In this document: positions 16,608 to 27,900 of the stretch, piece by piece | How positions within the stretch are numbered: the first letter of the stretch is position 1 | Layout of the letters: the number at the start of each line of letters is the position of its first letter | Source: Hyphomicrobiales bacterium | Lineage (GTDB): Bacteria > Pseudomonadota > Alphaproteobacteria > Rhizobiales > Rhizobiaceae | Reading direction: 5' to 3' | DNA length: 64,000 bases | NCBI GenBank assembly: GCA_900473045.1 | Contig: UCKS01000023.1 | Location: 62,001-126,000 of the forward strand | The notes under the pieces: model-generated | What the model was told of the DNA's origin: nothing | Database searches by the model: none | What the model saw: the letters and a program-made list of their open reading frames with translations, nothing else | Translations under genes and position numbers: made by a program

Positions 16608-17462
16608 ATGAATGCCGCCGTCCGTCAGACCCAGTCGCTTTCCGATCATATCAGCAAGCGCAACTTCGATCGCCTCGCGCGGTTCATCTATGACTATAGC
16701 GGCATCAAGATGCCGCAGAGCAAGCTGACGATGCTTGAAGGCCGCCTTCGCCGGCGCCTTCGGGCAACCAATATCGGCAGTTTCGACGATTACTGCGATT
16801 TCCTGTTCAACGAGGACGGGATCGAGCAGGAAGCCGTCTACCTGATCGATGCCGTAACGACGAACAAGACGGATTTCTTCCGTGAATCCAAGCATTTCGA
16901 TTTTATGCGCGATGTGTCGCTGCCAGCGCTCGTGAACAAGGGACACCACAATCTGCGGGTCTGGAGTTCTGCCTGCTCGACCGGTGCCGAGCCCTATACG
17001 ATCGCCATGGTGATGGCGGAGTTTGCAGAAGGGCGCTCTGATGTCGACTATTCGATCCTGGCCACCGATCTCTCGACTGAGGTCTTGCAGGTTGCCCGCC
17101 AGGGCATCTATGCCGACGATATCGTGGCGCCGGTGCCTGCGGCGTTGCGCCGGAAATATGTGATGACTGCCAAGCAGGACGGGCGGCGCGAGGTCCGCAT
17201 CGCCTCGAAGCTGCGGTCCCGGGTCGGCTTCGGCCGCATGAACCTGATGGATGCCAAATATCCGGTCGGCAATCCCATGCACATCATCTTCTGCCGCAAC
17301 GTCCTGATCTATTTCGACAAGCCGACGCAATCGGATGTGCTGACGCGGCTGTGCGATTGCCTCTTGCCTGGCGGCTACATGTTCATCGGCCATTCCGAAT
17401 CCATCACCGGCATCGATCTGCCGTTAAAGCAGGTCTCCAATACGGTTTTCCAGCGCACGTGA
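16608..17462 (+). CDS. cheR: Chemotaxis protein methyltransferase CheR
   Basis: A 284-residue S-adenosylmethionine-dependent methyltransferase that methylates receptor glutamates. The N-terminal helical domain ([17 protein letters not shown]) is followed by '[11 protein letters not shown]', the SAM-binding '[17 protein letters not shown]' and '[11 protein letters not shown]'. GAGG stands eight bases before ATG 16608. It partners with CheB directly downstream for adaptation of the two receptors. Confidence 0.95.
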   Translation: MNAAVRQTQSLSDHISKRNFDRLARFIYDYSGIKMPQSKLTMLEGRLRRRLRATNIGSFDDYCDFLFNEDGIEQEAVYLIDAVTTNKTDFFRESKHFDFMRDVSLPALVNKGHHNLRVWSSACSTGAEPYTIAMVMAEFAEGRSDVDYSILATDLSTEVLQVARQGIYADDIVAPVPAALRRKYVMTAKQDGRREVRIASKLRSRVGFGRMNLMDAKYPVGNPMHIIFCRNVLIYFDKPTQSDVLTRLCDCLLPGGYMFIGHSESITGIDLPLKQVSNTVFQRT

Positions 17463-17514
17463 TCCGCAATTCCGGAACAGTCTTCCGGTCCATCCTCTGA
17501 AGAGACAGGCCGAT

Positions 17515-18603
17515 ATGGGAAAGAAAGTCCGCGTTCTGATCATCGACGACAGCGCCAGCGTCCGCCAGACTTTGACGGCGGTGCTGCAGCAGGATCCCGA
17601 TATCGAGGTGATGGGGTCGGCATCCGATCCGTTCATGGCGGCGCGCAAGATCGCCGAGGATATCCCCGATGTCATCACGCTCGACGTGGAAATGCCGCGC
17701 ATGGACGGGATTACCTTCCTGCGCAAGCTCATGGCGCAGCATCCTATACCGGTGGTGATGTGCTCATCATTGACCGAGGCCGGATCGGAGACGCTGCTGC
17801 AGGCGCTGGAAGCCGGTGCGGTCGATATCATTCTGAAGCCGAAGATCGGTGCTGCCGATCATCTGGCGGAAAGCGGCATGCGGATTTGCGAGGTTGTCAA
17901 AAGTGCTGCTCAGGCGCGGGTTTCCGGCGTTCGTCGCCCGGCGGCCCAAGCTGGTTCGTCCAATCCGAATGCCAAGCTGACGGCCGATGCCATGCTGCCG
18001 CCGCCCACCGGCCGGGCGATGGCCAAGACCACCGAGATGGTCGTCTGCGTCGGCGCATCCACCGGTGGAACCGAGGCGCTGAGAGAAATGCTCGAGGCGC
18101 TGCCGGCCAATGCGCCGGGCATCGTCATCGTCCAGCACATGCCGGAAAAATTCACCGCCGCCTTTGCCAAGCGGCTGAACAGCCTGTGCGAAGTCGAAGT
18201 CAAGGAAGCCGTCGATGGCGATCCGGTGCTGCGTGGCCATGTGCTGATTGCGCCCGGCGACCAGCACATGCTTCTGGAGCGCCAGGGCGCGCGCTATTAC
18301 GTTTCGGTCAAGACCGGCCCTTTGGTCTCGCGCCACCGGCCATCGGTCGACGTGCTGTTTCGCTCGGCCGCCCGCGCTGCCGGCGGCAATGCCATGGGGA
18401 TCATCATGACCGGCATGGGTGATGACGGTGCGCGCGGCATGGAGGAAATGAAGCAGGCCGGCGCCTTCACGGTGGCGCAGGACGAGGCGACCTCGATCGT
18501 CTTCGGCATGCCGAAGGAAGCGATCGCCCGCGGTGGTGTCGACCGGGTCGTACCGCTCGACCAGATCGCCCGCGAAATCTTGATGGCGCAGTCGCGGTTT
18601 TGA
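17515..18603 (+). CDS. cheB: Chemotaxis response regulator protein-glutamate methylesterase CheB
   Basis: A 362-residue two-domain protein. The receiver domain has Asp11/Asp12 and phosphoacceptor Asp57 ([11 protein letters not shown]). A linker of about 40 residues leads to the methylesterase domain, with the nucleophile in '[10 protein letters not shown]' near residue 181, 'VQHMPEKFT' and '[10 protein letters not shown]'. It removes methyl groups from the receptors. It closes the che operon: an intergenic mosaic repeat and a convergent gene follow. No cheD or cheZ is seen. Confidence 0.95.
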   Translation: MGKKVRVLIIDDSASVRQTLTAVLQQDPDIEVMGSASDPFMAARKIAEDIPDVITLDVEMPRMDGITFLRKLMAQHPIPVVMCSSLTEAGSETLLQALEAGAVDIILKPKIGAADHLAESGMRICEVVKSAAQARVSGVRRPAAQAGSSNPNAKLTADAMLPPPTGRAMAKTTEMVVCVGASTGGTEALREMLEALPANAPGIVIVQHMPEKFTAAFAKRLNSLCEVEVKEAVDGDPVLRGHVLIAPGDQHMLLERQGARYYVSVKTGPLVSRHRPSVDVLFRSAARAAGGNAMGIIMTGMGDDGARGMEEMKQAGAFTVAQDEATSIVFGMPKEAIARGGVDRVVPLDQIAREILMAQSRF

Positions 18604-18609
18604 TTGGCG

Positions 18610-18743
18610 CTCCCCTTCTCCCCAGCGGGGAGAAGGTGGCCCGTAGGGCCGGATGAGGGGGAGCCACAAACTCAGAATGTGCCGAGCGGCCCCCTCATCG
18701 CCTCGCATAGCTCGGCACTTCTCCCCGCTGGGGAGAAGAGGGA
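18610..18743. repeat. RIME-like intergenic mosaic repeat, family A (copy 1)
   Basis: Two palindromic modules built on CTTCTCCCC and GGGGAGAAG, joined by 'GGCCGGATGAGG' and 'CCCCTCATCGCCTCGCA' segments. The layout is almost the same as the copy at 49050-49177. It lies between two convergent genes, where its hairpins may help terminate both transcripts. It resembles the Rhizobium intergenic mosaic elements. Confidence 0.8.
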
Positions 18744-18785
18744 GTTTGTTGTGCGCTCCCGCATACTCAAGGGGAATTGAACCCC

Positions 18786-19949
18786 TCAAAATCCCTGCGT
18801 CACCAGAAACGCCTTCATCCGCTCCACGGCCATATCCGGCATGTCCAGCACATTGGCCTTGTCTGCCAAGCGGAAGATATCCGCATAGTGCAGCACGCCG
18901 CGCGCCGACTGCATGCCGGCCGGCATGGTGAAATGCCGTTGATGGCCGTTCAGCCAGGCGAGGAAGACAACGCCCGCCTTGTAATATTGCGTCGGGGCTT
19001 CGAAGATTTTTCGTGACAAGGGAACGGTCGGCTCGATTACCGCGCGGAAGGTTGCGACATCGCCGGATGCCAGCGAGGCCAGTGCCTTGGAGGCAGATGG
19101 CGCGACGGCGTCGAAGATGCCGAGCAGGGCGTGGCTGTATTTTTTGCCATCACCTTCGATCAGTTCGGCATAATTGAAATCATCGCCGGTAAAGCAGAGC
19201 GCATCGTCCGGTAGCCGGTTACGCAACGCGACTTCACAGGCATTGTCGAGCAGCGAAATCTTGATGCCTTCGACCTTGGCTTTGTTGTCCTCGATGATCG
19301 ACAGGACGGTGTCGAGAGCGGTTTCGAAATTTTCCGAACCCCAATAGCCTTTCAGCTGCGGATCGAACATATCACCGAGCCAGTGCAGCACGACCTTGTC
19401 CTTGGTCTGCGACAGGATGCGGCCATAGACCTTGCGGTAATCGTCCGGCGATGCGGCGATGCGGGCAAGGGCGCGGCTCGCCATCATGATCGACCGGCCG
19501 CCTTGCGCTTCGACGAAGCCGACCTGGGTTTCGTAGGCGCGGATGACGTCGTCAAGCGAGCGGGCATCGGCGGGCGACAGATGATCGGTGCCCGCCCCGC
19601 AGGCGAGATCGGCGCCCGGCACGGTACGGGCTTCCGTGAGCGACCGGCTGATCAGCTCCTGCGCGCTTGCCCAATCCAGCCCCATGCCGCGCTGCGACGT
19701 GTCCATTGCCTCGGCGATCTTGAAGCCCAGCGCCCACAGGTGATGGCGGAACGCCATCGTCCGCTCCCAGTCGATCGCAGGCCGGCCCCACGGGTCGAGA
19801 TCGCGCAACGGATCGGAGACGACATGGGCGGCCGCATAGGCGATGCGGTTGAAGACCGGGGCCGTTTGCGGCCGCGCGATCGGGCTTCCCGTCAGGCGGT
19901 AGATCTCAAGCGAACCGTCGGCGCGCGGCAGCGGCAGGGTGGGGGACAT
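18786..19949 (-). CDS. DUF993 family protein (dihydrodipicolinate synthase-like TIM barrel)
   Basis: A 387-residue protein that I recognise as DUF993, annotated in databases as dihydrodipicolinate synthase family. Distinct stretches include 'LWALGFKIAEAMDTSQRGMGLDW', broken here by family convention, 'VLHWLGDMFDPQLKGYWG' and 'GIKISLLDNACEVALR'; the Lys in GIKISLLD sits where a DapA-type Schiff-base lysine would be expected. Its reaction is not known to me. A strong AGGAGG precedes the ATG. It faces a LacI regulator across a region with matching operators and is probably controlled with the anhydrofructose reductase gene. Confidence 0.7.
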   Translation of the reverse strand: MSPTLPLPRADGSLEIYRLTGSPIARPQTAPVFNRIAYAAAHVVSDPLRDLDPWGRPAIDWERTMAFRHHLWALGFKIAEAMDTSQRGMGLDWASAQELISRSLTEARTVPGADLACGAGTDHLSPADARSLDDVIRAYETQVGFVEAQGGRSIMMASRALARIAASPDDYRKVYGRILSQTKDKVVLHWLGDMFDPQLKGYWGSENFETALDTVLSIIEDNKAKVEGIKISLLDNACEVALRNRLPDDALCFTGDDFNYAELIEGDGKKYSHALLGIFDAVAPSASKALASLASGDVATFRAVIEPTVPLSRKIFEAPTQYYKAGVVFLAWLNGHQRHFTMPAGMQSARGVLHYADIFRLADKANVLDMPDMAVERMKAFLVTQGF

Positions 19950-19977
19950 GCGGGGCTCCTCCTTGGACAGTGCAAGC

Positions 19978-20006
19978 CGAATAATTTAGATCGTTCCAAA
20001 TTTCAA
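19978..20006 (-). promoter_or_regulatory. Promoter of the DUF993 gene with LacI operator in the spacer
   Basis: Reading the minus strand: TTGAAA (20001-20006), a 17-base spacer, then TATTCG (19978-19983). The spacer contains an imperfect palindrome, TTTGGAACGATCTAAA (19985-20000), related to the perfect operator at 20217-20234 (shared TTGGAACG core). The ATG is about 30 bases downstream. Placement inside the spacer implies repression by the adjacent LacI protein. Confidence 0.6.
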
Positions 20007-20064
20007 GAGATAATTTGGTGGATAAGTGATGCCGTTACGCCAGGCGTGGAGGGCATTCGTGGGT

Positions 20065-20080
20065 GAATTGGATCCAATTC
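20065..20080. promoter_or_regulatory. Perfect 16-bp palindrome, possible auxiliary operator
   Basis: GAATTGGATCCAATTC is a perfect palindrome midway between the two promoters. It shares the AATTGGA half-site with the operator at 20217-20234, so it could be a third binding site allowing looping. Confidence 0.45.
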
Positions 20081-20209
20081 CGGGCCATTTCTGTTTGCTA
20101 TTTTAACTCATGCGATTGATTTTCAATACATTACGTGAATTCAGCTTTGTCTCGGGTTTCGTGCGGCAATCAAGTTGGGCGAGCAGAAAACATCTTTTGC
20201 AAAATCCGC

Positions 20210-20239
20210 TTGACAAAATTGGAACGTTCCAATTATTTT
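20210..20239 (+). promoter_or_regulatory. Promoter of the LacI gene with perfect palindromic operator
   Basis: TTGACA at 20210-20215 and TATTTT at 20234-20239, 18 bases apart, form a sigma-70-like promoter. The perfect 18-base palindrome AATTGGAACGTTCCAATT fills the spacer (20217-20234). Its central CG and symmetric half-sites are typical of LacI-family operators. This indicates autorepression of the regulator and of the co-transcribed reductase. Confidence 0.7.
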
Positions 20240-20281
20240 GCCGATAGCGCTGAGGCGAGACGATCTCGCCGGGAGGAAAAT

Positions 20282-22329
<2,048 letters not shown>

Positions 22330-22392
22330 CTGTGATGGTACGGGACCCAGCCGAACGAACGCATTTCTATCCTGAGGCGGAGGTGGTGGCTT

Positions 22393-22421
22393 CCCTCTTC
22401 TCCCCGCTGGGGAGAAGAGGG
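22393..22421. repeat. RIME-like single palindrome, family A (copy 2)
   Basis: One 29-base palindrome of the CTTCTCCCC/GGGGAGAAG module, matching the right end of copies at 18610-18743 and 49050-49177. It separates the reductase gene from the CoA-transferase gene and may end the first transcript. Confidence 0.7.
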
Positions 22422-22468
22422 AGCATGCCGCATCTGACAACCACGATGAATTCGACAGAGTTTAGCCT

Positions 22469-24082
22469 ATGAGCAAGCATATCACCCCGGCTGAGGCCGC
22501 TGCCCTGATCCCCGATGGCGCGATCGTATCCGTGTCGTCGTCGAGCGGGCTTGGATGCCCTGACCTGATGCTGAAGGCGATCGGCGAACGCTTTGACGCG
22601 ACCGGTCATCCGCGCAACTTGACGACGCTGCATCCGATTGCCGCTGGCGACATGAGCGGCATCAAGGGCGTCGATTACATCGCCAAGAAGGGGCTGTTGA
22701 AAAAGATTATTGGCGGTTCGTATCCGTCCGGGCCTTCCACATCCGAGCCGCCGCTGATCTGGCAGATGATAGGCAGTAACGAGGTAGCCGCCTACAATAT
22801 TCCGTCCGGCGTGCTGTTCGACATGCATCGCGAAGCCGCCGCCAAGCGGCCGGGTGTTCTGACCAAGATCGGCCTCGACACGTTCGTCGATCCGTCGCGG
22901 CAGGGCTGCGCCATGAATGCGTCGGCTGCAGCTGAACCGGTCGTCAAGAAGATCGCATTCGAGGGCGAGGACTGGCTGTATTTCAAGGCCATCGTGCCGC
23001 AGGTGGCGATCATCCGGGCGACGACCGCCGATGAGCGCGGCAACCTGACCTACGAGCATGAGGGCGCCACTCTCGGCGGCCTCGACCAGGCGCTGGCCGC
23101 CCGCAACAATGGCGGCATCGTCATAGCGCAGGTCAAGCGCATCACCAAATCCGGTTCGTTGAAGCCGCATGACGTGCGCGTTCCCGGCATGCTGGTGGAT
23201 TATGTCATCGTCGATCCCGACCAGAAGCAGACGACGCTGACGGATTACGATCCGGCGATCTCAGGCGAAATCTTCCGGCCGCTCGACAGTTTTCGTGTGC
23301 CGGAGTTCAATATCCAGAAGGTCATTGCGCGCCGTGTCGCGCAGGAGCTTCAGGGCGGTTCCTGCGTCAATCTCGGCTTCGGCATTTCGGCCAATGTGCC
23401 GCGTATCCTGCTGGAAGAGGGCCTGCACGGCGCGGTCACGTGGGTGATCGAGCAGGGGGCTGTCGGTGGCGTGCCGCTGCTTGATTTCGCCTTCGGCTGC
23501 GCCTCCAACGCCGATGCCTTCATGCCGTCGCCCTATCAGTTCACTTACTTTCAGGGCGCCGGTTTCGATGCCTCGCTGCTGTCCTTCCTCGAGATTGACA
23601 GGTCGGGTTCGGTGAATGTCTCGAAATTGTCCTTCCGGCCGCATGTGACGGCAGGGGCAGGCGGCTTCGTCGATATCACCGCGCGGGCAAGGAAGATCGT
23701 GTTTTCCGGCATGTTCAATGCCGGGGCCAAGCTCTCGATGGCCGACAGCAAGCTGGTGATCGAGAAAGAGGGCAAGCTGAAGAAGCTGGTCAACGAGGTC
23801 GAGCACGTCACCTTCTCCGGCCGGCGTGCCGTCGAGCAGGGTCAGGACATTACCTATGTCACCGAGCGCTGCGTGATGAAGCTGACGCCGCAGGGCATTA
23901 TGCTGACCGAAATCGCGCCCGGCGTCGATCTGCAGACGCATATCCTCGACCAGTCGGAGTTCCCGCTGATCGTTTCCGATACGCTCAAGGTCATGGATGC
24001 AGCGCTGTTCCATGAGGCGCCGATCGGCCTGACGCTGCCGCAAAAGCCGGTCCGCACGCTGGAAGGAGCCTCGCATGGCTGA
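22469..24082 (+). CDS. Acyl-CoA:carboxylate CoA-transferase (fused alpha-beta, family I)
   Basis: A 537-residue enzyme with both CoA-transferase subunits in one chain, as in propionate CoA-transferase and E. coli YdiF. The first half begins 'AAALIPDGAIVSVSSSSGLG'; the second half holds 'NLGFGISANVP' and the catalytic Glu328 in 'WVIEQGAVGG', which forms the glutamyl-CoA intermediate. It activates a carboxylic acid by moving CoA from an acyl-CoA. It overlaps the enoyl-CoA hydratase gene by eight bases and is followed by an aldehyde dehydrogenase. Together they suggest oxidation and activation of a short aldehyde or acid. Acceptor unknown. Confidence 0.88.
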   Translation: MSKHITPAEAAALIPDGAIVSVSSSSGLGCPDLMLKAIGERFDATGHPRNLTTLHPIAAGDMSGIKGVDYIAKKGLLKKIIGGSYPSGPSTSEPPLIWQMIGSNEVAAYNIPSGVLFDMHREAAAKRPGVLTKIGLDTFVDPSRQGCAMNASAAAEPVVKKIAFEGEDWLYFKAIVPQVAIIRATTADERGNLTYEHEGATLGGLDQALAARNNGGIVIAQVKRITKSGSLKPHDVRVPGMLVDYVIVDPDQKQTTLTDYDPAISGEIFRPLDSFRVPEFNIQKVIARRVAQELQGGSCVNLGFGISANVPRILLEEGLHGAVTWVIEQGAVGGVPLLDFAFGCASNADAFMPSPYQFTYFQGAGFDASLLSFLEIDRSGSVNVSKLSFRPHVTAGAGGFVDITARARKIVFSGMFNAGAKLSMADSKLVIEKEGKLKKLVNEVEHVTFSGRRAVEQGQDITYVTERCVMKLTPQGIMLTEIAPGVDLQTHILDQSEFPLIVSDTLKVMDAALFHEAPIGLTLPQKPVRTLEGASHG

Positions 24083-24854
24083 TGAGCGGATCAAGATCGG
24101 CGTCGACGGCGCGATTGCCACGCTCACGGTTGCGCGGCCGGACAAGCTGAACGCGTTCGATATCGATATGCTGAAGGCGCTGTCGGCGGCCTGCGATAGC
24201 GTCGAGGCCGATGCCAGTGTGCGCGTGGTCATCCTGACGGGCGAGGGCAAGGCCTTTTCCGCCGGTGGCGACATCAAGGCCTGGGGGGCGATGAGCCCGA
24301 ACGAATTCGGCCATCAATGGGTGCGCTTCGGGCACCGGGTGTTCGAGCGGCTGGCGACCCTGCGCATGCCGGTGATTGCCGCGATCAACGGCCATACGCT
24401 GGGCGGCGGGCTGGAGCTGGCGGCGGCGGCGGATATCCGCATTGCGGAAACCCAGGTGAAGATCGGCCTGCCGGAAACCAGTCTTGGCATGGTGCCCGGC
24501 TGGTCGGGCACGCAGCGTCTGGTCAAGCGTTTTGGCGCGCAGACCGTGCGCCGGATGGTTCTGGGTGGCGAGATGTTTACGGCAGATGAGGCCCGTTCGC
24601 TCGGGCTGGTCGATGCGGTGGTGGCGGCCGGTACAGTGCTGGAGGCGGCAAAGGATTATGCCCATCGCATCGCCACGCGTGGTCCGGCGGCGCTGGAAAT
24701 CTGCAAGCTGATGATCGCGTCTGCCAATGGCGAAGACAATGGAACCGCCGTCGAGGCGCTGGGATCGATCCTGGCGGCCAAGACCGGCGACATGAAAGAG
24801 GGCGTTGCGGCTTTTGCCGGCAAGCGCCCCGCGGAATTCAAGGGAGAATGGTAA
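24075..24854 (+). CDS. Enoyl-CoA hydratase/isomerase family protein
   Basis: A 259-residue crotonase-fold protein. 'GEGKAFSAGGDIKAWG' supplies the first oxyanion-hole segment, 'INGHTLGGGLELAAAADIRIAE' the second, and 'GLPETSLGMVPGWSGTQRL' the usual catalytic loop; the Glu in 'LPETSLG' corresponds to one active-site acid. It hydrates or isomerises an enoyl-CoA. It starts inside the CoA-transferase gene and its stop shares an A with the start of the aldehyde dehydrogenase gene, so the three are one operon. Family is certain, exact reaction is not. Confidence 0.88.
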   Translation: MADERIKIGVDGAIATLTVARPDKLNAFDIDMLKALSAACDSVEADASVRVVILTGEGKAFSAGGDIKAWGAMSPNEFGHQWVRFGHRVFERLATLRMPVIAAINGHTLGGGLELAAAADIRIAETQVKIGLPETSLGMVPGWSGTQRLVKRFGAQTVRRMVLGGEMFTADEARSLGLVDAVVAAGTVLEAAKDYAHRIATRGPAALEICKLMIASANGEDNGTAVEALGSILAAKTGDMKEGVAAFAGKRPAEFKGEW

Positions 24855-26365
24855 TGACGGTTCTGGTGAAGCCCAAGGCTTTGACTGACACGAAGGTGCG
24901 CGACTTCCAGATGCTGATCGACGGCAAATGGGGGAATGCGGCCGAGGGCAGGACGCTGGAGCGCGTGGCGCCCGGCCATGGCGTTACCGTCAGCCGCTAT
25001 CAAGCCGCGACCACGGCCGATGCCGAACGGGCAATCGCTGCTGCGCGCAAGGCGTTCGACGATGGCCCCTGGCCGCGCATGACGGCCTCGGAGCGTTCGC
25101 TTGTGCTGCTCCGGGCTGCCGACATGATCGCGGCGCGTGCCGATGAGCTCGCCTATCTCGATTGTATCGAGAGCGGCAAGCCGATCAGCCAGGCCAAGGC
25201 CGAACTGGGCGGTGCGGCCGATATCTGGCGCTATGCCGCAGCCCTTGCCCGCGATCTGCATGGCGAAAGCTACAATACCCTGGGGGACGGCACGCTCGGT
25301 GTCGTGCTGCGCGAAGCGATCGGCGTCGTCTCGATCATCACGCCCTGGAATTTTCCGTTCCTGATCGTCAGCCAGAAGCTGCCCTTTGCGCTGGCTGCCG
25401 GTTGCACCACGGTGGTGAAACCGTCCGAACTCACCTCCGGCTCGACATTGGTTCTCGGCGAAATCCTTGAGGCGGCCGGTGTTCCCGCCGGTGTCGTCAA
25501 TATCATCACCGGCACCGGCCCGGATGTCGGCGCGATCATGACCTCGCATCCCGATGTCGACATGGTCTCCTTCACCGGCTCGACCGGCGTCGGCAAGCTG
25601 ACCATGACCAATGCGGCGCAGACGCTGAAGAAAGTGTCGCTCGAACTCGGCGGCAAGAACCCGCAGATCGTCTTTCCGGATGCCAATCTCGATGAATTCA
25701 TCGATGCGGCGGTGTTCGGCGCCTATTTCAATGCCGGCGAATGCTGCAATGCCGGTTCGCGGCTGATCGTCCACAAGGATATTGCTGAGGACGTGATTGC
25801 CCGCGTTGCTGCGATGTCGGCCAAGGTCAAGGTCGGCGATCCGCTTGATCCGGAAACCCAGGTCGGGGCGATCATCACGCCGCAGCATCTGGAAAAGATC
25901 GTCGGTTATGTCTCGGCCGCGTCGAGCAATGGCGCGACGGTCTCGCATGGCGGCGCGGCACTTGATCTCGGCTCCGGCCAGTTCATGTCGCCGACCATTC
26001 TGTCGGCGGTAACACCAGATATGGCCGTGGCCCGTGAAGAGGTCTTTGGACCGGTCCTGTCCGTGCTGACTTTTGAGACAACGGACGAGGCGATCCGCAT
26101 TGCCAATTCCATCGATTACGGCCTGTCGGCCGGCGTCTGGAGCCGTGATTTCGATACCTGCCTGACGGTTGGGCGAAAAGTGCGGGCCGGAACGGTCTGG
26201 ATGAACACGTTCATGGACGGCGCTTCGGAACTGCCGTTCGGCGGCTACCGTCAGTCCGGCCTTGGCCGCGAACTCGGTCGTCATGCGGTGGAGGACTATA
26301 CCGAGACCAAGACACTCAACATGCACATTGGCGGCCGCACCGGCTGGTGGATGCCGCGCGGCTAA
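24854..26365 (+). CDS. NAD(P)-dependent aldehyde dehydrogenase
   Basis: A 503-residue ALDH. Start at ATG 24854, sharing a base with the hydratase stop and preceded by GGGAG; another ATG six bases earlier is possible. 'TPWNFPF' and 'KPSELT' line the cofactor site, 'FTGSTGVGK' is the Rossmann loop, catalytic Glu is in 'LELGGKNP' and catalytic Cys in 'GECCNAGSR'. The motif set resembles betaine-aldehyde and gamma-aminobutyraldehyde type enzymes. It would supply a carboxylic acid for the CoA-transferase encoded two genes upstream. Substrate unknown. Confidence 0.9.
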   Translation: MTVLVKPKALTDTKVRDFQMLIDGKWGNAAEGRTLERVAPGHGVTVSRYQAATTADAERAIAAARKAFDDGPWPRMTASERSLVLLRAADMIAARADELAYLDCIESGKPISQAKAELGGAADIWRYAAALARDLHGESYNTLGDGTLGVVLREAIGVVSIITPWNFPFLIVSQKLPFALAAGCTTVVKPSELTSGSTLVLGEILEAAGVPAGVVNIITGTGPDVGAIMTSHPDVDMVSFTGSTGVGKLTMTNAAQTLKKVSLELGGKNPQIVFPDANLDEFIDAAVFGAYFNAGECCNAGSRLIVHKDIAEDVIARVAAMSAKVKVGDPLDPETQVGAIITPQHLEKIVGYVSAASSNGATVSHGGAALDLGSGQFMSPTILSAVTPDMAVAREEVFGPVLSVLTFETTDEAIRIANSIDYGLSAGVWSRDFDTCLTVGRKVRAGTVWMNTFMDGASELPFGGYRQSGLGRELGRHAVEDYTETKTLNMHIGGRTGWWMPRG

Positions 26366-26473
26366 GGTGGATTAAGGCCATGAAGGGAAAGGAGGGCGTG
26401 ATGCGGATGTTGAATTTTGTGGAGCGGGGCGTTGCCTCCATTTCCATTACACAACTGACGGAGATCGGGGACG

Positions 26474-26634
26474 CTTACCCCCCTCTGTCACTGCGTGACA
26501 TCTCCCCCTCAAGGGGGGAGATCGTTCTTTTCCCACGAAACTGCCATCTTTCAAATCGGACGGGTGACAGAGCTAGCGGCCAATCTCCCCACTTGAGGGG
26601 GAGATGTCGGCGTCGCCGACAGAGGGGGGTAAGC
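26474..26634. repeat. Long inverted mosaic repeat, family B (copy 1)
   Basis: Arms carrying TACCCCCCTCTGTC, ACATCTCCCCCTC and their complements flank a 50-base centre. One arm contains GTCGGCGTCGCCGAC, itself a palindrome. The same modules occur at 52599-52745. It lies between the convergent aldehyde dehydrogenase and LacI genes. The rest of the 302-base gap shows nothing else I can name. Confidence 0.75.
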
Positions 26635-26667
26635 CTCTTCGGGATAAAAGGTGAGGTCACTTACGCC

Positions 26668-27708
26668 TCACGCCGCAAAATCAATCTGCGGCTGGAGCAG
26701 GACCTGCATCCCGGTCGTGTCGTCGCCGGCGATGCGGGCGAGGAGAACCTGGCCCATCCGCGCGCCGGTGTCGGTCAGGTCCTCGTAGATCGTCTCGACC
26801 TTCGGCTGGATCTGGCTCAAGAGTTTCGAGGTCCGCTTGGCGACGATATCGTATTCGACCCCGAGCGTCAGGCCGTGGTCGCTCATGCCGGTAATGGTGG
26901 CGAGCGCCGAGACCTCGCCGCCGCAGGCGAAGCCGTCGGGGGTGTCGGGCTCCCCGGCGCGCCGGCTCATGTAGTCGCGGATCTGTTCGACGGGACAGTC
27001 GAGGTCGATCTCATCTGGAATCTCGTAGGCGACGCCGGCTTCGCGCACCGCGGTCATGAAACCGTGCAGCAGATGCTGCGAGAAGGTCATGCGCTTGGGC
27101 GGCAGGATGATCATCGGCTTGCGGCGGCCACGGGCGATCAGCCGCCTGGTGGCCTCATAGGCGAACGCGAAATTGTCGTAATCGACGTAAGGATGCGGCG
27201 TGGTGAACTCGGTTCTGCCGTGGGTGACGAACGGGAAGCCGTTTTCGAGCAACAGCCGCACGCGCGGATCGAAGGGTTCGGTGCGCGAAAAAATCAGGCC
27301 GTCGGCCATGCCGTTGCGCACGATATGGCTGATGGCATCGATATTGGCGCCGTCGATGAAGTTCGGCATGACGATCAGATGGTAGGGCGTGTCCTGCAGC
27401 GCCCTGGCCAGTCCGTGCATCAGCGAGATGCCGTATCCGAGAATTTCCTCGTGCGGATCGAGCAGGACACAGATGACATTGGTGCGGCCGGTCTTCAGGC
27501 GCTGGGCGGCACGGTCCGGCAGGTAACCGATCTCGGCCGCCACCTCGTGGACGCGCTTGCGGGTTTCGGTCGAAATCTGCGGGGCGTTGCTCAGCGCACG
27601 CGACACCGTTGTTACGGCAAAGCCCGTCAGATCGGCGATTGTGCGCAGGGTCGGCTTGCCGCTTTTCAACCTGGTGTCGCCGGTGGCGGATTTGGGAGTG
27701 TCAGTCAA
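26668..27708 (-). CDS. LacI-family transcriptional regulator of the adjacent sugar transporter
   Basis: A 346-residue repressor. I start it at TTG 27708, which has AAGGGAG eight bases upstream; the longer frame to 27852 crosses an operator and adds residues unlike any LacI protein. The HTH 'TLRTIADLTGFAVTTVSRAL' begins near residue 20, followed by the hinge 'DRAAQRLKTGRTN' and a sugar-binding core. It is divergent from the CUT1 importer and sugar oxidation genes, and two copies of an operator-like motif lie between them. It probably represses that operon until a sugar or its oxidised product binds. The wording of the core recalls AglR-type rhizobial regulators. Confidence 0.88.
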   Translation of the reverse strand: MTDTPKSATGDTRLKSGKPTLRTIADLTGFAVTTVSRALSNAPQISTETRKRVHEVAAEIGYLPDRAAQRLKTGRTNVICVLLDPHEEILGYGISLMHGLARALQDTPYHLIVMPNFIDGANIDAISHIVRNGMADGLIFSRTEPFDPRVRLLLENGFPFVTHGRTEFTTPHPYVDYDNFAFAYEATRRLIARGRRKPMIILPPKRMTFSQHLLHGFMTAVREAGVAYEIPDEIDLDCPVEQIRDYMSRRAGEPDTPDGFACGGEVSALATITGMSDHGLTLGVEYDIVAKRTSKLLSQIQPKVETIYEDLTDTGARMGQVLLARIAGDDTTGMQVLLQPQIDFAA

Positions 27709-27782
27709 TGAAATACTCCCTTGGGACGATGACAAGGCGCTTTTGTAGCGGCAGACATACCCAGGCGCAATGTGTTTGTGCA

Positions 27783-27794
27783 AACGTTTTAAAT
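27783..27794. promoter_or_regulatory. LacI-type operator copy upstream of the regulator gene
   Basis: AACGTTTTAAAT, flanked on the left by GTTTGTGCA, gives an imperfect palindrome around the central CG. The same 12 bases recur at 27920-27931. It is 75 bases upstream of the regulator's start and suggests autoregulation. Confidence 0.5.
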
Positions 27795-27900
27795 CGACGA
27801 CCATTGCGCACGCATGCTGCAGCACGAAATCGGTTTTTTGGCTTATAAACACTGGATTTCAGCATGTTAAGTTCAATGTCTGTCGCGTGTTCTGCGGCGC

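Noticed and set aside
18610-18743. CRISPR array or insertion-sequence ends suggested by repeated palindromes
   Set aside because: Repeats are few, scattered, of several mosaic families and lack regular spacers, transposase genes or target duplications; they fit RIME-like elements.
24656-26326. 556-codon minus-strand frame opposite the aldehyde dehydrogenase
   Set aside because: Shadow frame produced by high GC at third positions; no domain and the opposite strand encodes a complete ALDH.
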